A DNA stretch of 13,112 nucleotides from CAVZLD01 sp964522605 (GCA_964522605.1 CAZFWV010000188.1:1-13112); one strand, 5' to 3'; shown: positions 1 through 8,010, counted from the first letter of the stretch. The notes: generated by a model from the letters alone, not told the origin. Program-made: numbers and translations.

Positions 1-148
1 GTTCACGCAACCGATCGGCCACACGTTCGGAGACTTCCCGCTCCAACGACGTCGGGCCGTGCGGCGTGACCCGAGAAGGGATGATGGGCGGTGCATCGGT
101 TGGCGACGTTAGATCGAACGGAAGATTGTCGGTAAAGGGTTCACGCAT
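1..148 (-). CDS. Unknown protein, 5' end only (runs off the window)
   Basis: A minus-strand reading frame is open from an ATG at 148 to the window edge, giving about 49 residues starting MREPFTDNLPFDL. The visible part is rich in proline, threonine and serine and then turns into a charged stretch (LEREVSERVADRLRE) that could begin a helix, so it looks like a disordered N-terminus ahead of a folded domain. No motif is recognisable. The frame is also open upstream of 148 without a better start, and no clear ribosome binding site precedes the ATG, so the start is uncertain. It is divergent from the MoxR operon, with 287 bases between the starts, which suits a shared promoter region. No function is proposed. 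Confidence 0.5.
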   Translation of the reverse strand, partial: MREPFTDNLPFDLTSPTDAPPIIPSRVTPHGPTSLEREVSERVADRLRE

Positions 149-435
149 GGTTGGATGACAAAATTCGGTTTTTCGCTTCGTTGTTGGCCGGAATCGTGAG
201 ACTTCGGGAGGTCTGCGGCTCAAACCGATTCCTCGCGGTTGCAGCGAGTTCCGCGAGCCGATTGCGGGAGCCGAAGGGCACTGCTGTCACATCGGCTGAA
301 ATACGTCGTCGACTTCGACTTGGTTGGTGATCACTCGCTGGAGCGGACCAAGCGGGACTGTTAGACTGACTTTTGGGTTTGGTGAATTCACTGGAGCAAG
401 GTTGACTTTGCCTTCTTGAGAAGATCGAGGTTTTG

Positions 436-1431
436 ATGCATCGCAAAAACCCGGACATTCCTGGGGGCCCGAAAACGGTCGAAATCGATGGGGTTTGTCT
501 CCATTTGAGCCATCCCAATGAGGTGGTCGGGGAGTGGATTGGCCAGGCGGAGATCCTGCACCAGCTGCTCGCCTGTTGGATTGTCGTCGACGCCCGCGAT
601 CTGCCGTTGTCGCCCCGACTGGTCGGACCGCCCGGAATTGGCAAGACGGCGTTGGGGATGGCCGGGGCCCAAACGCGTGGCCAGGAGTTGTACATCTATC
701 AGTGTACGGCCGACACGCGTCCCGAGGATCTGTTGGTGACTCCCGTGCTTTCGGAGCAAGGACGTATCGCGTACCACGCCTCTCCGCTGGTCAGCGCCAT
801 GATTCGGGGTGGCGTCTGTCTGTTGGACGAAGGGAATCGGATGAATGAGAAGTCGTGGGCCAGCTTGGCTCCCCTGCTGGATCATCGTCGCTATGTCGAA
901 TCGATCGTGGCAGGGATCACGATTCCCGCCCACCCGGACTTTCGTTGTGCCGTCACAATGAACCAGGACGAGTCGACCTATGAGGTTCCGGATTATATTC
1001 TCAGTCGCTTGCAGCCCACTCTGCCTCTCGGGCATCCGACGAAAGAGGATGAGTTGGCGATTCTGCAGTATCATCTGCCGTTTGCCGAGGCAGAAATGTT
1101 GGCGATGACCGTTGAGTTTCTGCAAAAGTCCCACGCACTCAAGCTGGATTTTTCGACTCGCGATGGGATCAATTTACTGCGTTACGCAATCAAGCGTCTG
1201 CAGCAGCAACCCGATCACCCGGTCGGGAAGGACACGTTGTGGCGTGAGGCACTGCTGCGTTGTCTGGGCGAAGACGCGTTGGATCTCGACGCACTCGCGG
1301 AGCGTCAACAGCGCACACTGGGTGGGGACAGCCTGCCAATGGGGCTGGGAGACTTTTTCTTTTCGCAGGATGATCCCCTGCATCCGGACTTTGATGAGAT
1401 CGACGAAGACGATGAGGACGACGAGGACTGA
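436..1431 (+). CDS. MoxR-type AAA+ ATPase
   Basis: This is a 331-residue cytoplasmic AAA+ ATPase of the MoxR/AAA_5 type. The Walker A motif GPPGIGKT lies at residues 64-71, Walker B (VCLLDE, then GNRMNE) at 127-132, the sensor-1 asparagine in AVTMNQ near 176, and a likely arginine finger in LSRLQ near 191. The helical lid follows to about 290. MoxR ATPases usually work as chaperone-like remodelling motors with a neighbouring partner gene. The tail (about 311-331) is almost purely aspartate and glutamate, which is unusual and may be a partner-binding or autoregulatory segment (inference). The ATG at 436 is preferred over the TTG just before it because GAGG at 427-430 is correctly spaced. It is first in an operon with the gene at 1447, 15 bases downstream. 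The class is certain; the client is unknown. Confidence 0.93.
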   Translation: MHRKNPDIPGGPKTVEIDGVCLHLSHPNEVVGEWIGQAEILHQLLACWIVVDARDLPLSPRLVGPPGIGKTALGMAGAQTRGQELYIYQCTADTRPEDLLVTPVLSEQGRIAYHASPLVSAMIRGGVCLLDEGNRMNEKSWASLAPLLDHRRYVESIVAGITIPAHPDFRCAVTMNQDESTYEVPDYILSRLQPTLPLGHPTKEDELAILQYHLPFAEAEMLAMTVEFLQKSHALKLDFSTRDGINLLRYAIKRLQQQPDHPVGKDTLWREALLRCLGEDALDLDALAERQQRTLGGDSLPMGLGDFFFSQDDPLHPDFDEIDEDDEDDED

Positions 1432-1446
1432 GTCGAGGACGAACCG

Positions 1447-3336
1447 ATGCGCGACGATTCGATGGAGGCGGTTCTGCGGATCGGGCCACGGATCTTGGCC
1501 GTGCCCGTGATCCATGGCAGCGCGGATTGTGCGTTGGAAGTCCGGCGCATCATGTTGCGACAATCATTCGACTGCGTTGCGGTGCCGTTGCCTCCTTCTT
1601 TTCAAGCCGACGTGGAGGCGGCGGTGGAGCAGTTGCCTGTGCCGAGGATCGTGGTGCAGCGCGAACAATCTCCGCTTGCTGCTGGATGGTCTGACGAGTG
1701 GGATCCGGATTCCGCGGAGCGTGAGTCGTGCGTGAGCTACGTACCGATTGATCCCTGTCAGCCCGTGATTGCGGCCTTGCGCAGCGCGATCGGCGAGCGG
1801 TTGCCGCGTGCGTTTATCGATCTGGAAACGCGCCAATTTGAGTCCCTCACGGCGGTTCTTCCCGACGCGTACGCGCTAAAGAAGGTCGCTCTTCACCGTT
1901 TTGCCGCCGCGATGCTTCCGAGTCTGCCGCCTCCACCCGAGGGCAGAGCACGGGATCGCATCGTGCACATGGCGGCCGCGTTGCATGACCTGGAAACCCA
2001 GTATCGTGAAATCCTCTTGGTCTGTTCGGTGCTCGATTGGGCTTGGATTCGCCACGCTTACCAGGAGCGACTTCCATGTTCTGCGCGCGATGAAGATGTC
2101 GAGGAAACCGAACAGTACGCTGTCGACGAGTCGACGCTGCTTTTCTTGCTCGGTGAGTTGCCCTTCATCACTTGGCTTTACGAGCGTGCGCGGGCGGAAC
2201 TGGAAGATGACGAGAATCTGTCAATCGACGGAATCAAGCAACTGCTGCTTTCGGCCCGGGATGCCTATCGACGCGAATTCAAGGGACGGTCGCAGCGCAT
2301 TTCACCGCAAGGATTGAAATGCTGCTTGAAGTACATTCGCAATCTTACTTTATCGGAACGGCGATTGACTCCCGACCTGTATACGATCGTGATTGCCGCC
2401 AAGCAGGTTTTCGGCGACAGCTATGCGTTGCATGTCGCCGAAGCGGCGCGCGAATATGGGCCCGTTGCGGGCTCGGATCTTGCGCGGATCCGAATGGGGA
2501 TTGATCAGTTGCGGTTTCCTACGGGGGACGTTGTGTCGGCCGTCAGCCGACTTCCCGGCCCGCCGCTCGTCTGGCGGACATGCGAGCTCCAGCGACGTCC
2601 GCAGCGACAGGAACAGAAACGCTGGAGGATGCAGTGGAACCCCGCCGCCCAGTGTAGTTGGCCTCCAGAAGATGATCGCATCGAAAACTTCCGTGCCTAC
2701 GTCGTGGATCGCGCGCGTCAAATCATGGGTGCAGATCTGGTGAAGACCGAAAAGTTCACCACCAGCATCAAAGATGGGATCGACATTCGAGACACGTTAC
2801 GCAACTGGCATACAGGAGACATCTACGTCAAAATCCTGCCGCCGAATCGGGGCACACTGGATGCCGCGGTCATGCTCTTTGATTCTCCGGCCGATCCACG
2901 CGACTATCCTTGGCGGTCAACCTGGTTTGCCGAACACCAGAACGAATCCACTCTCGCCTTCTTCGCGACGAATTATCTGCAGGATCTCGTTGGGCCTGGG
3001 ATCGGTCTGGCAACGTACGGGGGGGCTTTGTTTCTTTTTCCACCGGTTGCGATTCCCGATGTGTGGCTGGATCCGCGGCTCGATTTCGCCGAGACGCTGG
3101 AAGAACGGCTGCTGGCCGCCGCTTGCCTGCACAGTCGATGCCCGCAGATTGCCCTGCTGTCGCACTTGCCACCCGGCGTGGGTTGGCGGCGTCTGGCGCG
3201 CCATTTCAAGAAACGGTGGATTCACGTACCGCTGTCCCACTTCAGTGACTCGACCATTCAGCAGTTACGGATGGTGCATGTCCTGAATGGCCGCCAGGTG
3301 CGCAGCTATGCATCCTATTTCATCCGGAAGGCGTAG
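1447..3336 (+). CDS. Large MoxR-partner protein, DUF5682/TraB-like N-terminal region (tentative)
   Basis: A 629-residue protein with no signal peptide or obvious membrane segment. It begins 15 bases after the MoxR stop with GAGG at 1436-1439, so the two are co-transcribed and probably co-translated. The first 200 or so residues recall DUF5682/TraB-type domains: a strand followed by IHGSADCALEVRR (near 22-34), a strand FDCVAVPLPP (41-50), ALRSAIGERLPRAFIDLE (110-127), and a helix-strand unit MAAALHDLETQYREILLVCS (175-194). Those families place such an MA...L helix before a hydrophobic strand. The middle (about 229-335) is helical, with GELPFITWLYERARAELEDD and RRLTPDLYTIVIAAKQ. The C-terminal 170 residues match nothing I know, and no von Willebrand A metal motif is visible. 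DUF5682 proteins are known neighbours of MoxR ATPases, which supports the reading, but the resemblance was judged by eye. Function unknown. Confidence 0.82.
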   Translation: MRDDSMEAVLRIGPRILAVPVIHGSADCALEVRRIMLRQSFDCVAVPLPPSFQADVEAAVEQLPVPRIVVQREQSPLAAGWSDEWDPDSAERESCVSYVPIDPCQPVIAALRSAIGERLPRAFIDLETRQFESLTAVLPDAYALKKVALHRFAAAMLPSLPPPPEGRARDRIVHMAAALHDLETQYREILLVCSVLDWAWIRHAYQERLPCSARDEDVEETEQYAVDESTLLFLLGELPFITWLYERARAELEDDENLSIDGIKQLLLSARDAYRREFKGRSQRISPQGLKCCLKYIRNLTLSERRLTPDLYTIVIAAKQVFGDSYALHVAEAAREYGPVAGSDLARIRMGIDQLRFPTGDVVSAVSRLPGPPLVWRTCELQRRPQRQEQKRWRMQWNPAAQCSWPPEDDRIENFRAYVVDRARQIMGADLVKTEKFTTSIKDGIDIRDTLRNWHTGDIYVKILPPNRGTLDAAVMLFDSPADPRDYPWRSTWFAEHQNESTLAFFATNYLQDLVGPGIGLATYGGALFLFPPVAIPDVWLDPRLDFAETLEERLLAAACLHSRCPQIALLSHLPPGVGWRRLARHFKKRWIHVPLSHFSDSTIQQLRMVHVLNGRQVRSYASYFIRKA

Positions 3337-3342
3337 GCCTTC
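3327..3342. terminator. Weak hairpin between convergent genes
   Basis: GAAGGC and GCCTTC pair around a four-base loop (GTAG), forming a 6-bp hairpin that contains the stop codon of the plus-strand 629-residue gene. It lies about 35 bases past the minus-strand exporter stop. No T-run follows on either strand, so it does not meet the criteria for an intrinsic terminator. It may only pause RNA polymerase or protect the 3' ends of the two converging transcripts. Confidence 0.25.
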
Positions 3343-3376
3343 GTGGCCACTTCGCACCTGCATCCAGCGGCGTGAG

Positions 3377-5686
3377 TCAGGTCTTCAGCGACGACTCGGC
3401 TTTCTGGAGGGGTAGCGTGTCGTTTTTCTCGGTGGGCGGCTCATTCCGCGCCCAGAAACTCTTCCCGATCGGGCTGACCAGGATCGCGGGCAGCAAAATC
3501 ACGTCGCCCAGTAATGCCATGAACAAGAGCGATGCCATCAGCCAGGCGAACCGCCGAATCGGCATGAAAGAACTGAGAGAAAAGACGAGCAGAGCGCAAG
3601 CGCAGACCAGCGTCGTATGAATCATTGCACCAGTGCACCGATGGAGTGCCGCGCGCATCGCTTCGAAACGGGGGGCCCCTTGATCGATGGCGCGCCGATG
3701 CCAAGTCAGAAGGTGGAACGTATCATCGACGGCAATCCCCATCGCCGCACTGGCCGTCATGATCGAACCGATCTCAATCCAGATACTCAACCAGCCCATC
3801 ATGCCGAAGACGACAACGGCCGGCAAAATGTTCGGAATCATCGCCAGGATGCCCGAACGCAGACTGCGCAGCACGAGGATCATGACGATGGCAATCACGC
3901 CGAATGCGAGCAGGAAGCTCTCCACCAGATCATTCAGGAGCTCACGCTGCGCCTTGTAGATGAGAGGAATCACGCCGGTGTAGGTGAGCTCGACACCGTC
4001 CATCGCTTCCGTAACAGGATCCAGTTGCGCACGCAGCGTTTCGACGAAGCGACCATAATCCACATCACTCAATGCCGACGCGCGAATGCTGATCCGCCAG
4101 AGAGAGTTGCCCTCTTCATCACGAGAGAAGAACCCGCGTTGCTCCAGACGTTGCTGCAACTCCTCCGCCCGGCGTCGCAGAAGAACTCGTTGAGTCATCT
4201 GTCGCACGCCACCCGAGGGCATCGCAGGTGCGAAATCAGATCCCGAGAGTGCCGCTCCGACATCGGGCAGTTGCTGAACCTTGTGCTCCAGATCGCCGAC
4301 GACGTTCAACTGTTCAAAGAGACTCCGTTGAGGCTGCGTGTCCTTGTCGAAATGCACAACGATTTCCAACGGAACGAGTGGCCCCAAATGTTCTTCCAGC
4401 CAGCGGTAATCCTGCAGAATTCGACTCTTGGCGCCAAATCGGTATTGCAGCTTCACCGTGGAATGTAACCAGATCAGTCCGATTCCGGTGGCCAGCATGA
4501 ACGTGAGTGACGCGATCACGAGCAGCTGATGTCGTCGGCGAATCAGCGATGCGAGCTGGTCAATTCTCACCGGATTGAAGCGGGCGGCGCGGATCGCCTG
4601 GCGTGATTTCGGAGGAGCTGGCCAAAGCGTGAGGGCGACCGGCAGCAACGTCAGAACCACGATCAGGCTTCCCAACATGCCGGCCGAAGCATACAGTCCG
4701 AACATCTTCACCGGCACGATCTCGCTGACGGCAAGCGACAACAGCCCAATCGCGGTTGTCGCAGCCGCCATCAGACAGGGACGCCAGCCAATCCTCAATG
4801 CCTGCCGCGGCGCAGAAACCCCCGCTCCCTCCTCAACCGCGTCCCGATAGTAGTTCACCAGGTGGATTGCGGAGGAAATTGTCAGCACGAAGATCAACGG
4901 AGGCAACATGGTCATCACCAGATTCATGTTGCCTTTCGTGAAGTACAGAATGGCGAGGGATACCATCGTGCTGTATACGGCGACGATCAAAACGATCATT
5001 GCCAGTCGGAAGCTGCGCAGGCGAATCCAGGTGATCACCAGCGCCGTGAGTCCCGAGAGACTTGCCAGCTCAAGAAGCAATCGTTGGCTTTCGACGTCGA
5101 TTGTCGCGGCGTCGACCGTGGGGCCGCCAAGTCGCAGCTGGTCGGGCGTCAATCCGCACGATTCCAGGGCAACGCGGCGGATCTCTTCAACCGCTGCGGC
5201 TCGATTCGCGACTCCACGCGGCGAGACGGTCAGAATCACGCAGGTCGTGCGCTCGTCCGGACCGATCAACACGCCCCGCAGTCGACGGATCGCCTCGGAT
5301 GGCGATAGATTGATCGGCGGAGAAACAAGCTGCCGGAAGACCTGTCTCCCGGTAAAGGCTCGCTGGAAATACGCCGTCTCGGGGTTTTCCACGAGTGCCT
5401 GCGCCAATTCGGCAGCCCGATCGTCCGTCAGCGTACAGCCCGGCCAACTGACGACGGTGATCTCGTCGTTACCGAAGTGCGTCTGCAGCCAGTCGTACGT
5501 GTCTGTCTCGTGAAAGCCGCGCGGGAGCCATTGGCGTGGATCATTTGAATTACTCGCCAGTGCTCCCAAGACTCCTTCCAGTAACCAGGGCAGAAGTACA
5601 ACGAGGGCGATTAAAATCGCCGTGGTGTACTTTTGTGATAGCTCGCGATTCGGCGGCCGAACCGGTCCGTTCACCTCGGCTTGCAT
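3377..5686 (-). CDS. MMPL/RND-superfamily exporter, 12 predicted TM segments
   Basis: A 769-residue inner-membrane transporter with the two-fold layout of the MMPL/RND superfamily. TM1 lies near 22-42, followed by a soluble domain to about 205, then a block of TM segments (about 208-375) resembling a sterol-sensing-like domain. The second half repeats this: TM7 near 400, a soluble domain of about 430-600, and TM8-12. The hallmark GIAVDDTFHLL (aspartates 654-655) is the proton-relay motif of the second half. The equivalent first-half segment (FVLTISSAIHLVNYYRD) lacks the acidic pair, so coupling probably depends on the C-terminal half. Such proteins export lipids or other hydrophobic compounds by proton motive force. 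The start overlaps the upstream hydrolase by 16 bases, implying translational coupling. The substrate cannot be read from sequence; a lipid cargo is a reasonable guess. Confidence 0.93.
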   Translation of the reverse strand: MQAEVNGPVRPPNRELSQKYTTAILIALVVLLPWLLEGVLGALASNSNDPRQWLPRGFHETDTYDWLQTHFGNDEITVVSWPGCTLTDDRAAELAQALVENPETAYFQRAFTGRQVFRQLVSPPINLSPSEAIRRLRGVLIGPDERTTCVILTVSPRGVANRAAAVEEIRRVALESCGLTPDQLRLGGPTVDAATIDVESQRLLLELASLSGLTALVITWIRLRSFRLAMIVLIVAVYSTMVSLAILYFTKGNMNLVMTMLPPLIFVLTISSAIHLVNYYRDAVEEGAGVSAPRQALRIGWRPCLMAAATTAIGLLSLAVSEIVPVKMFGLYASAGMLGSLIVVLTLLPVALTLWPAPPKSRQAIRAARFNPVRIDQLASLIRRRHQLLVIASLTFMLATGIGLIWLHSTVKLQYRFGAKSRILQDYRWLEEHLGPLVPLEIVVHFDKDTQPQRSLFEQLNVVGDLEHKVQQLPDVGAALSGSDFAPAMPSGGVRQMTQRVLLRRRAEELQQRLEQRGFFSRDEEGNSLWRISIRASALSDVDYGRFVETLRAQLDPVTEAMDGVELTYTGVIPLIYKAQRELLNDLVESFLLAFGVIAIVMILVLRSLRSGILAMIPNILPAVVVFGMMGWLSIWIEIGSIMTASAAMGIAVDDTFHLLTWHRRAIDQGAPRFEAMRAALHRCTGAMIHTTLVCACALLVFSLSSFMPIRRFAWLMASLLFMALLGDVILLPAILVSPIGKSFWARNEPPTEKNDTLPLQKAESSLKT

Positions 5687-6504
5687 GGCGCGCTACCGGT
5701 GCACGGCGTCTCGCCGCGAAGAAAGGATTTCAGCAAACGAGTGAACTGCTTTGGCTGCTCAATCGGCGGCGCATGTCCGCATTCGTCGATGAAGACCAAC
5801 TGCGAGTCTGCAATATGCTCGCTGAACTGTTCGGCGACAAAGGGTGGCGTGATCGTGTCATTGCTGCCCCAAATGATTTGGGTTGGCACTCGGACCTTGG
5901 CGAGGTCCTCCAGCATGTAGCGATCCCGTGTCGCCTTGGCGACTCGCAGCAAGAAGCGGCGATAATGCCGGTCTCCAAGCATCTGGTAAATCTCCTCCAC
6001 CAATTCCGGCGTGACATGCACGGGATCATGGAAGATTTCACATGCCTGCTCACGGATGAAATCTCGGCAGACGCGAGGAGGGCGACCACCGCTCAGGCTA
6101 CGCTCGAACAAGCCTGCGCTGCCACTGAGGATCAGCTTCTCGACTCGCTCGGGTTGCCGCAAGTAATAATGCAGCGCGACTTGTCCGCCGAGCGAATTGC
6201 CACACAGGATCAGACGGTCCAACTCCATCGCGTCAATGAACTGCGCGACATAGTCGGTGAGTTGACCTAAGGAGCGGAACGACGTGTGCCTTCGCGTCCC
6301 GTCGAAGTCGATCGGCAACTGCAATGCGAGAAACCGCCACCCATCCGCCAGATCGTGCATCGTGGACAGCCAGTTCGACGGACTGCCGAAAAGGCCATGA
6401 AGCATCACCACGGGAGTCTCACCGGTTCCGACGTCAAAGAAACGAAACGTCGTTCCGTCCGGAGCGGTAATCGTCTCAAAATCCTTCGTTACGATTGTAT
6501 TCAT
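5671..6504 (-). CDS. Alpha/beta hydrolase (MhpC-like fold), coupled to the exporter
   Basis: A 277-residue soluble alpha/beta hydrolase without a signal peptide. The oxyanion-hole HGLFGSP is at residues 36-42, the nucleophile elbow GNSLGG at 102-107 (Ser104), the acid in WGSNDTITPP (Asp216), and the catalytic histidine in ECGHAPPIEQP (His244), so the triad is complete. A cap domain probably spans about 130-200. The fold covers esterases, lipases, C-C bond hydrolases and haloperoxidases; the motifs do not choose among them. The ATG at 6504 is preferred because homologous-looking sequence begins there and GAGAAG lies just upstream; the frame remains open to 6660, but the extra 52 residues look non-coding. 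Its last 16 bases overlap the MMPL exporter start, so the two products probably act on one substrate class, for example trimming a lipid or ester before export (inference). Confidence 0.9.
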   Translation of the reverse strand: MNTIVTKDFETITAPDGTTFRFFDVGTGETPVVMLHGLFGSPSNWLSTMHDLADGWRFLALQLPIDFDGTRRHTSFRSLGQLTDYVAQFIDAMELDRLILCGNSLGGQVALHYYLRQPERVEKLILSGSAGLFERSLSGGRPPRVCRDFIREQACEIFHDPVHVTPELVEEIYQMLGDRHYRRFLLRVAKATRDRYMLEDLAKVRVPTQIIWGSNDTITPPFVAEQFSEHIADSQLVFIDECGHAPPIEQPKQFTRLLKSFLRGETPCTGSAPCKPR

Positions 6505-6559
6505 CACGACTTCTCTAGAACCGACCGATGGGCGTTGGAACCGATCCAAAAGGTGAGTA

Positions 6560-6565
6560 TTTATA
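6560..6565 (-). promoter_or_regulatory. Possible -10 element for the hydrolase-exporter operon
   Basis: Read on the minus strand, TGTATAAAT sits in the only strongly AT-rich patch of this gap, with TATAAA at 6565-6560, about 56 bases before the ATG at 6504. It resembles a sigma-70 -10 box. No good -35 box lies at the right spacing: TTGCGT is about 21 bases away. This is therefore a weak prediction. Confidence 0.3.
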
Positions 6566-6618
6566 CACGATAAATAGGCGGTTTGCACGCAATATTCGCT
6601 ACGCCCCGCAGTTCCAAA

Positions 6619-6660
6619 GTGACTTTTCCAGCAAACGGCAGTTAATTCCGCGAAAGTCAC
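6619..6660. repeat. Inverted repeat GTGACTTT / AAAGTCAC
   Basis: A perfect 8-base inverted repeat (6619-6626 and 6653-6660) is separated by 26 bases. The left arm overlaps a second small palindrome, AAAGTGACTTT (6616-6626). It could form a stem in RNA or be a two-site protein-binding target. It is the first of three inverted repeats in this gap. Confidence 0.45.
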
Positions 6661-6667
6661 CCTATGT

Positions 6668-6688
6668 TTCGGTTTTCATACGACCGAA
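6668..6688. repeat. Small hairpin TTCGGT / ACCGAA
   Basis: A 6-bp perfect stem (6668-6673 and 6683-6688) around a 9-base loop, 7 bases beyond the previous inverted repeat and 5 bases before the next hairpin. Confidence 0.4.
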
Positions 6689-6693
6689 GGAAT

Positions 6694-6719
6694 CCGCGTG
6701 CTTTTGTCTATGCACGCGG
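6694..6719. repeat. GC-rich hairpin CCGCGTGC / GCACGCGG
   Basis: A perfect 8-bp GC-rich stem (6694-6701 and 6712-6719) with a 10-base loop. It lies about 85 bases past the lipase stop on the minus strand. It is the most stable of the three hairpins and could act as a 3'-end stabiliser or a Rho-assisted pause site for the lipase transcript. It lacks the downstream T-run of an intrinsic terminator. Confidence 0.5.
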
Positions 6720-6804
6720 CAAGCGCGGAGACGCCGTTCGTCTGCTCTCTGAACAGCGCGTTCGCAGTCAAGATATTTTTCAGCGCGATTCCCGATCCGC
6801 TTGC

Positions 6805-7866
6805 CTATCGCTTGGAAGGCACCGAACGTTCAGCGACCGGATCGAGCGGGATACTCTGCCGCTCCGTCGGAGATGCGAAGTAACCATTCGCGAGGAACGA
6901 GAGCGTATAGCCAAACGTCCGCGGGTCATTTCCGATCAGCTCGTGGATGGAAGATACGGTGACAAAATCGGACGCACCGGCCAGGCGGGTCGTTTCGACT
7001 GTGATACGACCATCGTCGTCTCCAGGCAGAAGGAACGGGCTGAAACCGACTCGGTTGCCTGTCCCACCGGCGATGATTCCGAATTCGGTTCTCGGTGTGG
7101 CCAAACGAGGTTCAAGGCTCTCCCAGCCGACCCCGAGTTGTTGACCCGCCTCGCCAAACACTTTTTGAAATAATGCATTGTCTGCTAACTGCGTCGCCTG
7201 GCGCGAGCCGTGATTGGGCGGCGCGATCATCACGATGCGTCCGATTCGATTGTCAGGACGCCAACCATCAATGGGTGCGTCATTCCCCGCCAGGTAGCGA
7301 CGAATTACGATGTTTCCCATGCTGTGTCCCACGAGGTGGATTTGCTGAATCCCGTCCAGATTGCGGATGATGCTCGCCAGGTTTGCCGCTTGATCGTCGA
7401 TGCTCGATCGCAAGCTCGCATAGTCCACCGGGAAAACTTCGTAACCACCGTGCTTCCGCAGATGTCGCGCGAGCGCCTTCATGGACCAGCAGGGCGCAGC
7501 GAGCCCATGCAGTAACACAACGCCCGTGCCACGCATCGGTTCCAGATTCTGTTCACGCTTAATCGCCTCGAGCGCAGCGCGACAATCATCATACGTGCCC
7601 CTGGCTTGCGCATCGCCGTCGTCGTCCAGCAAGCGATATTGCGAACCACTCACATGCCGCTGGATCCGCCAACTGTGATAGAAACAGATATCACTCCAAC
7701 TCGTCACACTGTCCAACGAGGGCTTGGGCAGCGACCAGTCGGGGAGCCATCCCCTGTCTTCTCTGGCGGAGTCTTTTGCTTCTTCCGCTCCATACACGCT
7801 CTCAGTGTGGGAACCTGTCCAACAACCAATCCAAATTGCCAGCAGCATCATCTGGCGCGCGTTCAT
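6805..7866 (-). CDS. Secreted lipase/esterase-like alpha/beta hydrolase
   Basis: A 353-residue alpha/beta hydrolase with an N-terminal Sec-type signal peptide (hydrophobic core LLAIWIGCW near 8-16, likely cleavage after about residue 27), so it should act in the periplasm or outside the cell. The oxyanion region LLHGLAAPCWSM is at 118-129, the nucleophile elbow GHSMG at 180-184 (Ser182), an acidic DDDGRITVE segment at 283-291 likely supplies the catalytic aspartate, and His308 in SSIHEL completes the triad. The layout matches triacylglycerol-lipase/PGAP1-like enzymes. An ATG at 7866, with GGAG upstream and leading directly into the signal peptide, is preferred over a TTG at 7908. The cysteine in the signal region does not sit in a proper lipobox. 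The gene shares orientation with the hydrolase-exporter operon but is 300 bases away and probably transcribed separately. The substrate is unknown. Confidence 0.9.
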   Translation of the reverse strand: MNARQMMLLAIWIGCWTGSHTESVYGAEEAKDSAREDRGWLPDWSLPKPSLDSVTSWSDICFYHSWRIQRHVSGSQYRLLDDDGDAQARGTYDDCRAALEAIKREQNLEPMRGTGVVLLHGLAAPCWSMKALARHLRKHGGYEVFPVDYASLRSSIDDQAANLASIIRNLDGIQQIHLVGHSMGNIVIRRYLAGNDAPIDGWRPDNRIGRIVMIAPPNHGSRQATQLADNALFQKVFGEAGQQLGVGWESLEPRLATPRTEFGIIAGGTGNRVGFSPFLLPGDDDGRITVETTRLAGASDFVTVSSIHELIGNDPRTFGYTLSFLANGYFASPTERQSIPLDPVAERSVPSKR

Positions 7867-8010
7867 CGGCGGTCTCCGCGAGGCACCAAGGAAGAATGTG
7901 TGGATCAAGGAAACTCTCCGCGTCAGGCGGTCCGAATTGGCGGAGCAAATCGTCTCCAGCCTAGTACGTTATGTTGGACCCGTCGGATCGGGCGTAGCTC
8001 TATTTTCAAA

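Larger units (their letters stand above)
6505..6804. other. Hairpin-rich gap between two hydrolase genes
   Basis: This 300-base gap between the lipase stop and the next hydrolase start shows no convincing gene. It holds three successive inverted repeats (6619-6660, 6668-6688 and 6694-6719) and an AT-rich tract around 6558-6576 that may be the promoter of the hydrolase-exporter operon. The hairpins lie between the lipase stop and that putative promoter, so they could form the 3' end of the lipase transcript, although no T-run follows them. Confidence 0.5.

Noticed and set aside
141..695. 184-codon minus-strand frame overlapping the first part of the MoxR gene
   Set aside because: It is antisense to the MoxR coding sequence, serine- and proline-rich, and lacks a ribosome binding site.
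388..1134. Long minus-strand open frame opposite the MoxR gene
   Set aside because: It runs antisense through the Walker motifs of a clear AAA+ gene and its product has no recognisable domain.
3617..4468. 283-codon plus-strand frame opposite the exporter
   Set aside because: It is rich in histidine, arginine and glutamine, as expected from reading a membrane-protein gene backwards; the minus-strand MMPL gene explains the region.
5536..6270. 244-codon plus-strand frame opposite the hydrolase
   Set aside because: The antisense strand encodes a complete alpha/beta hydrolase triad, so this is a shadow frame.
6505..6660. Upstream extension of the 277-residue hydrolase
   Set aside because: The added 52 residues lack homology-like content, and the ATG at 6504 has a ribosome binding site and the normal family start.
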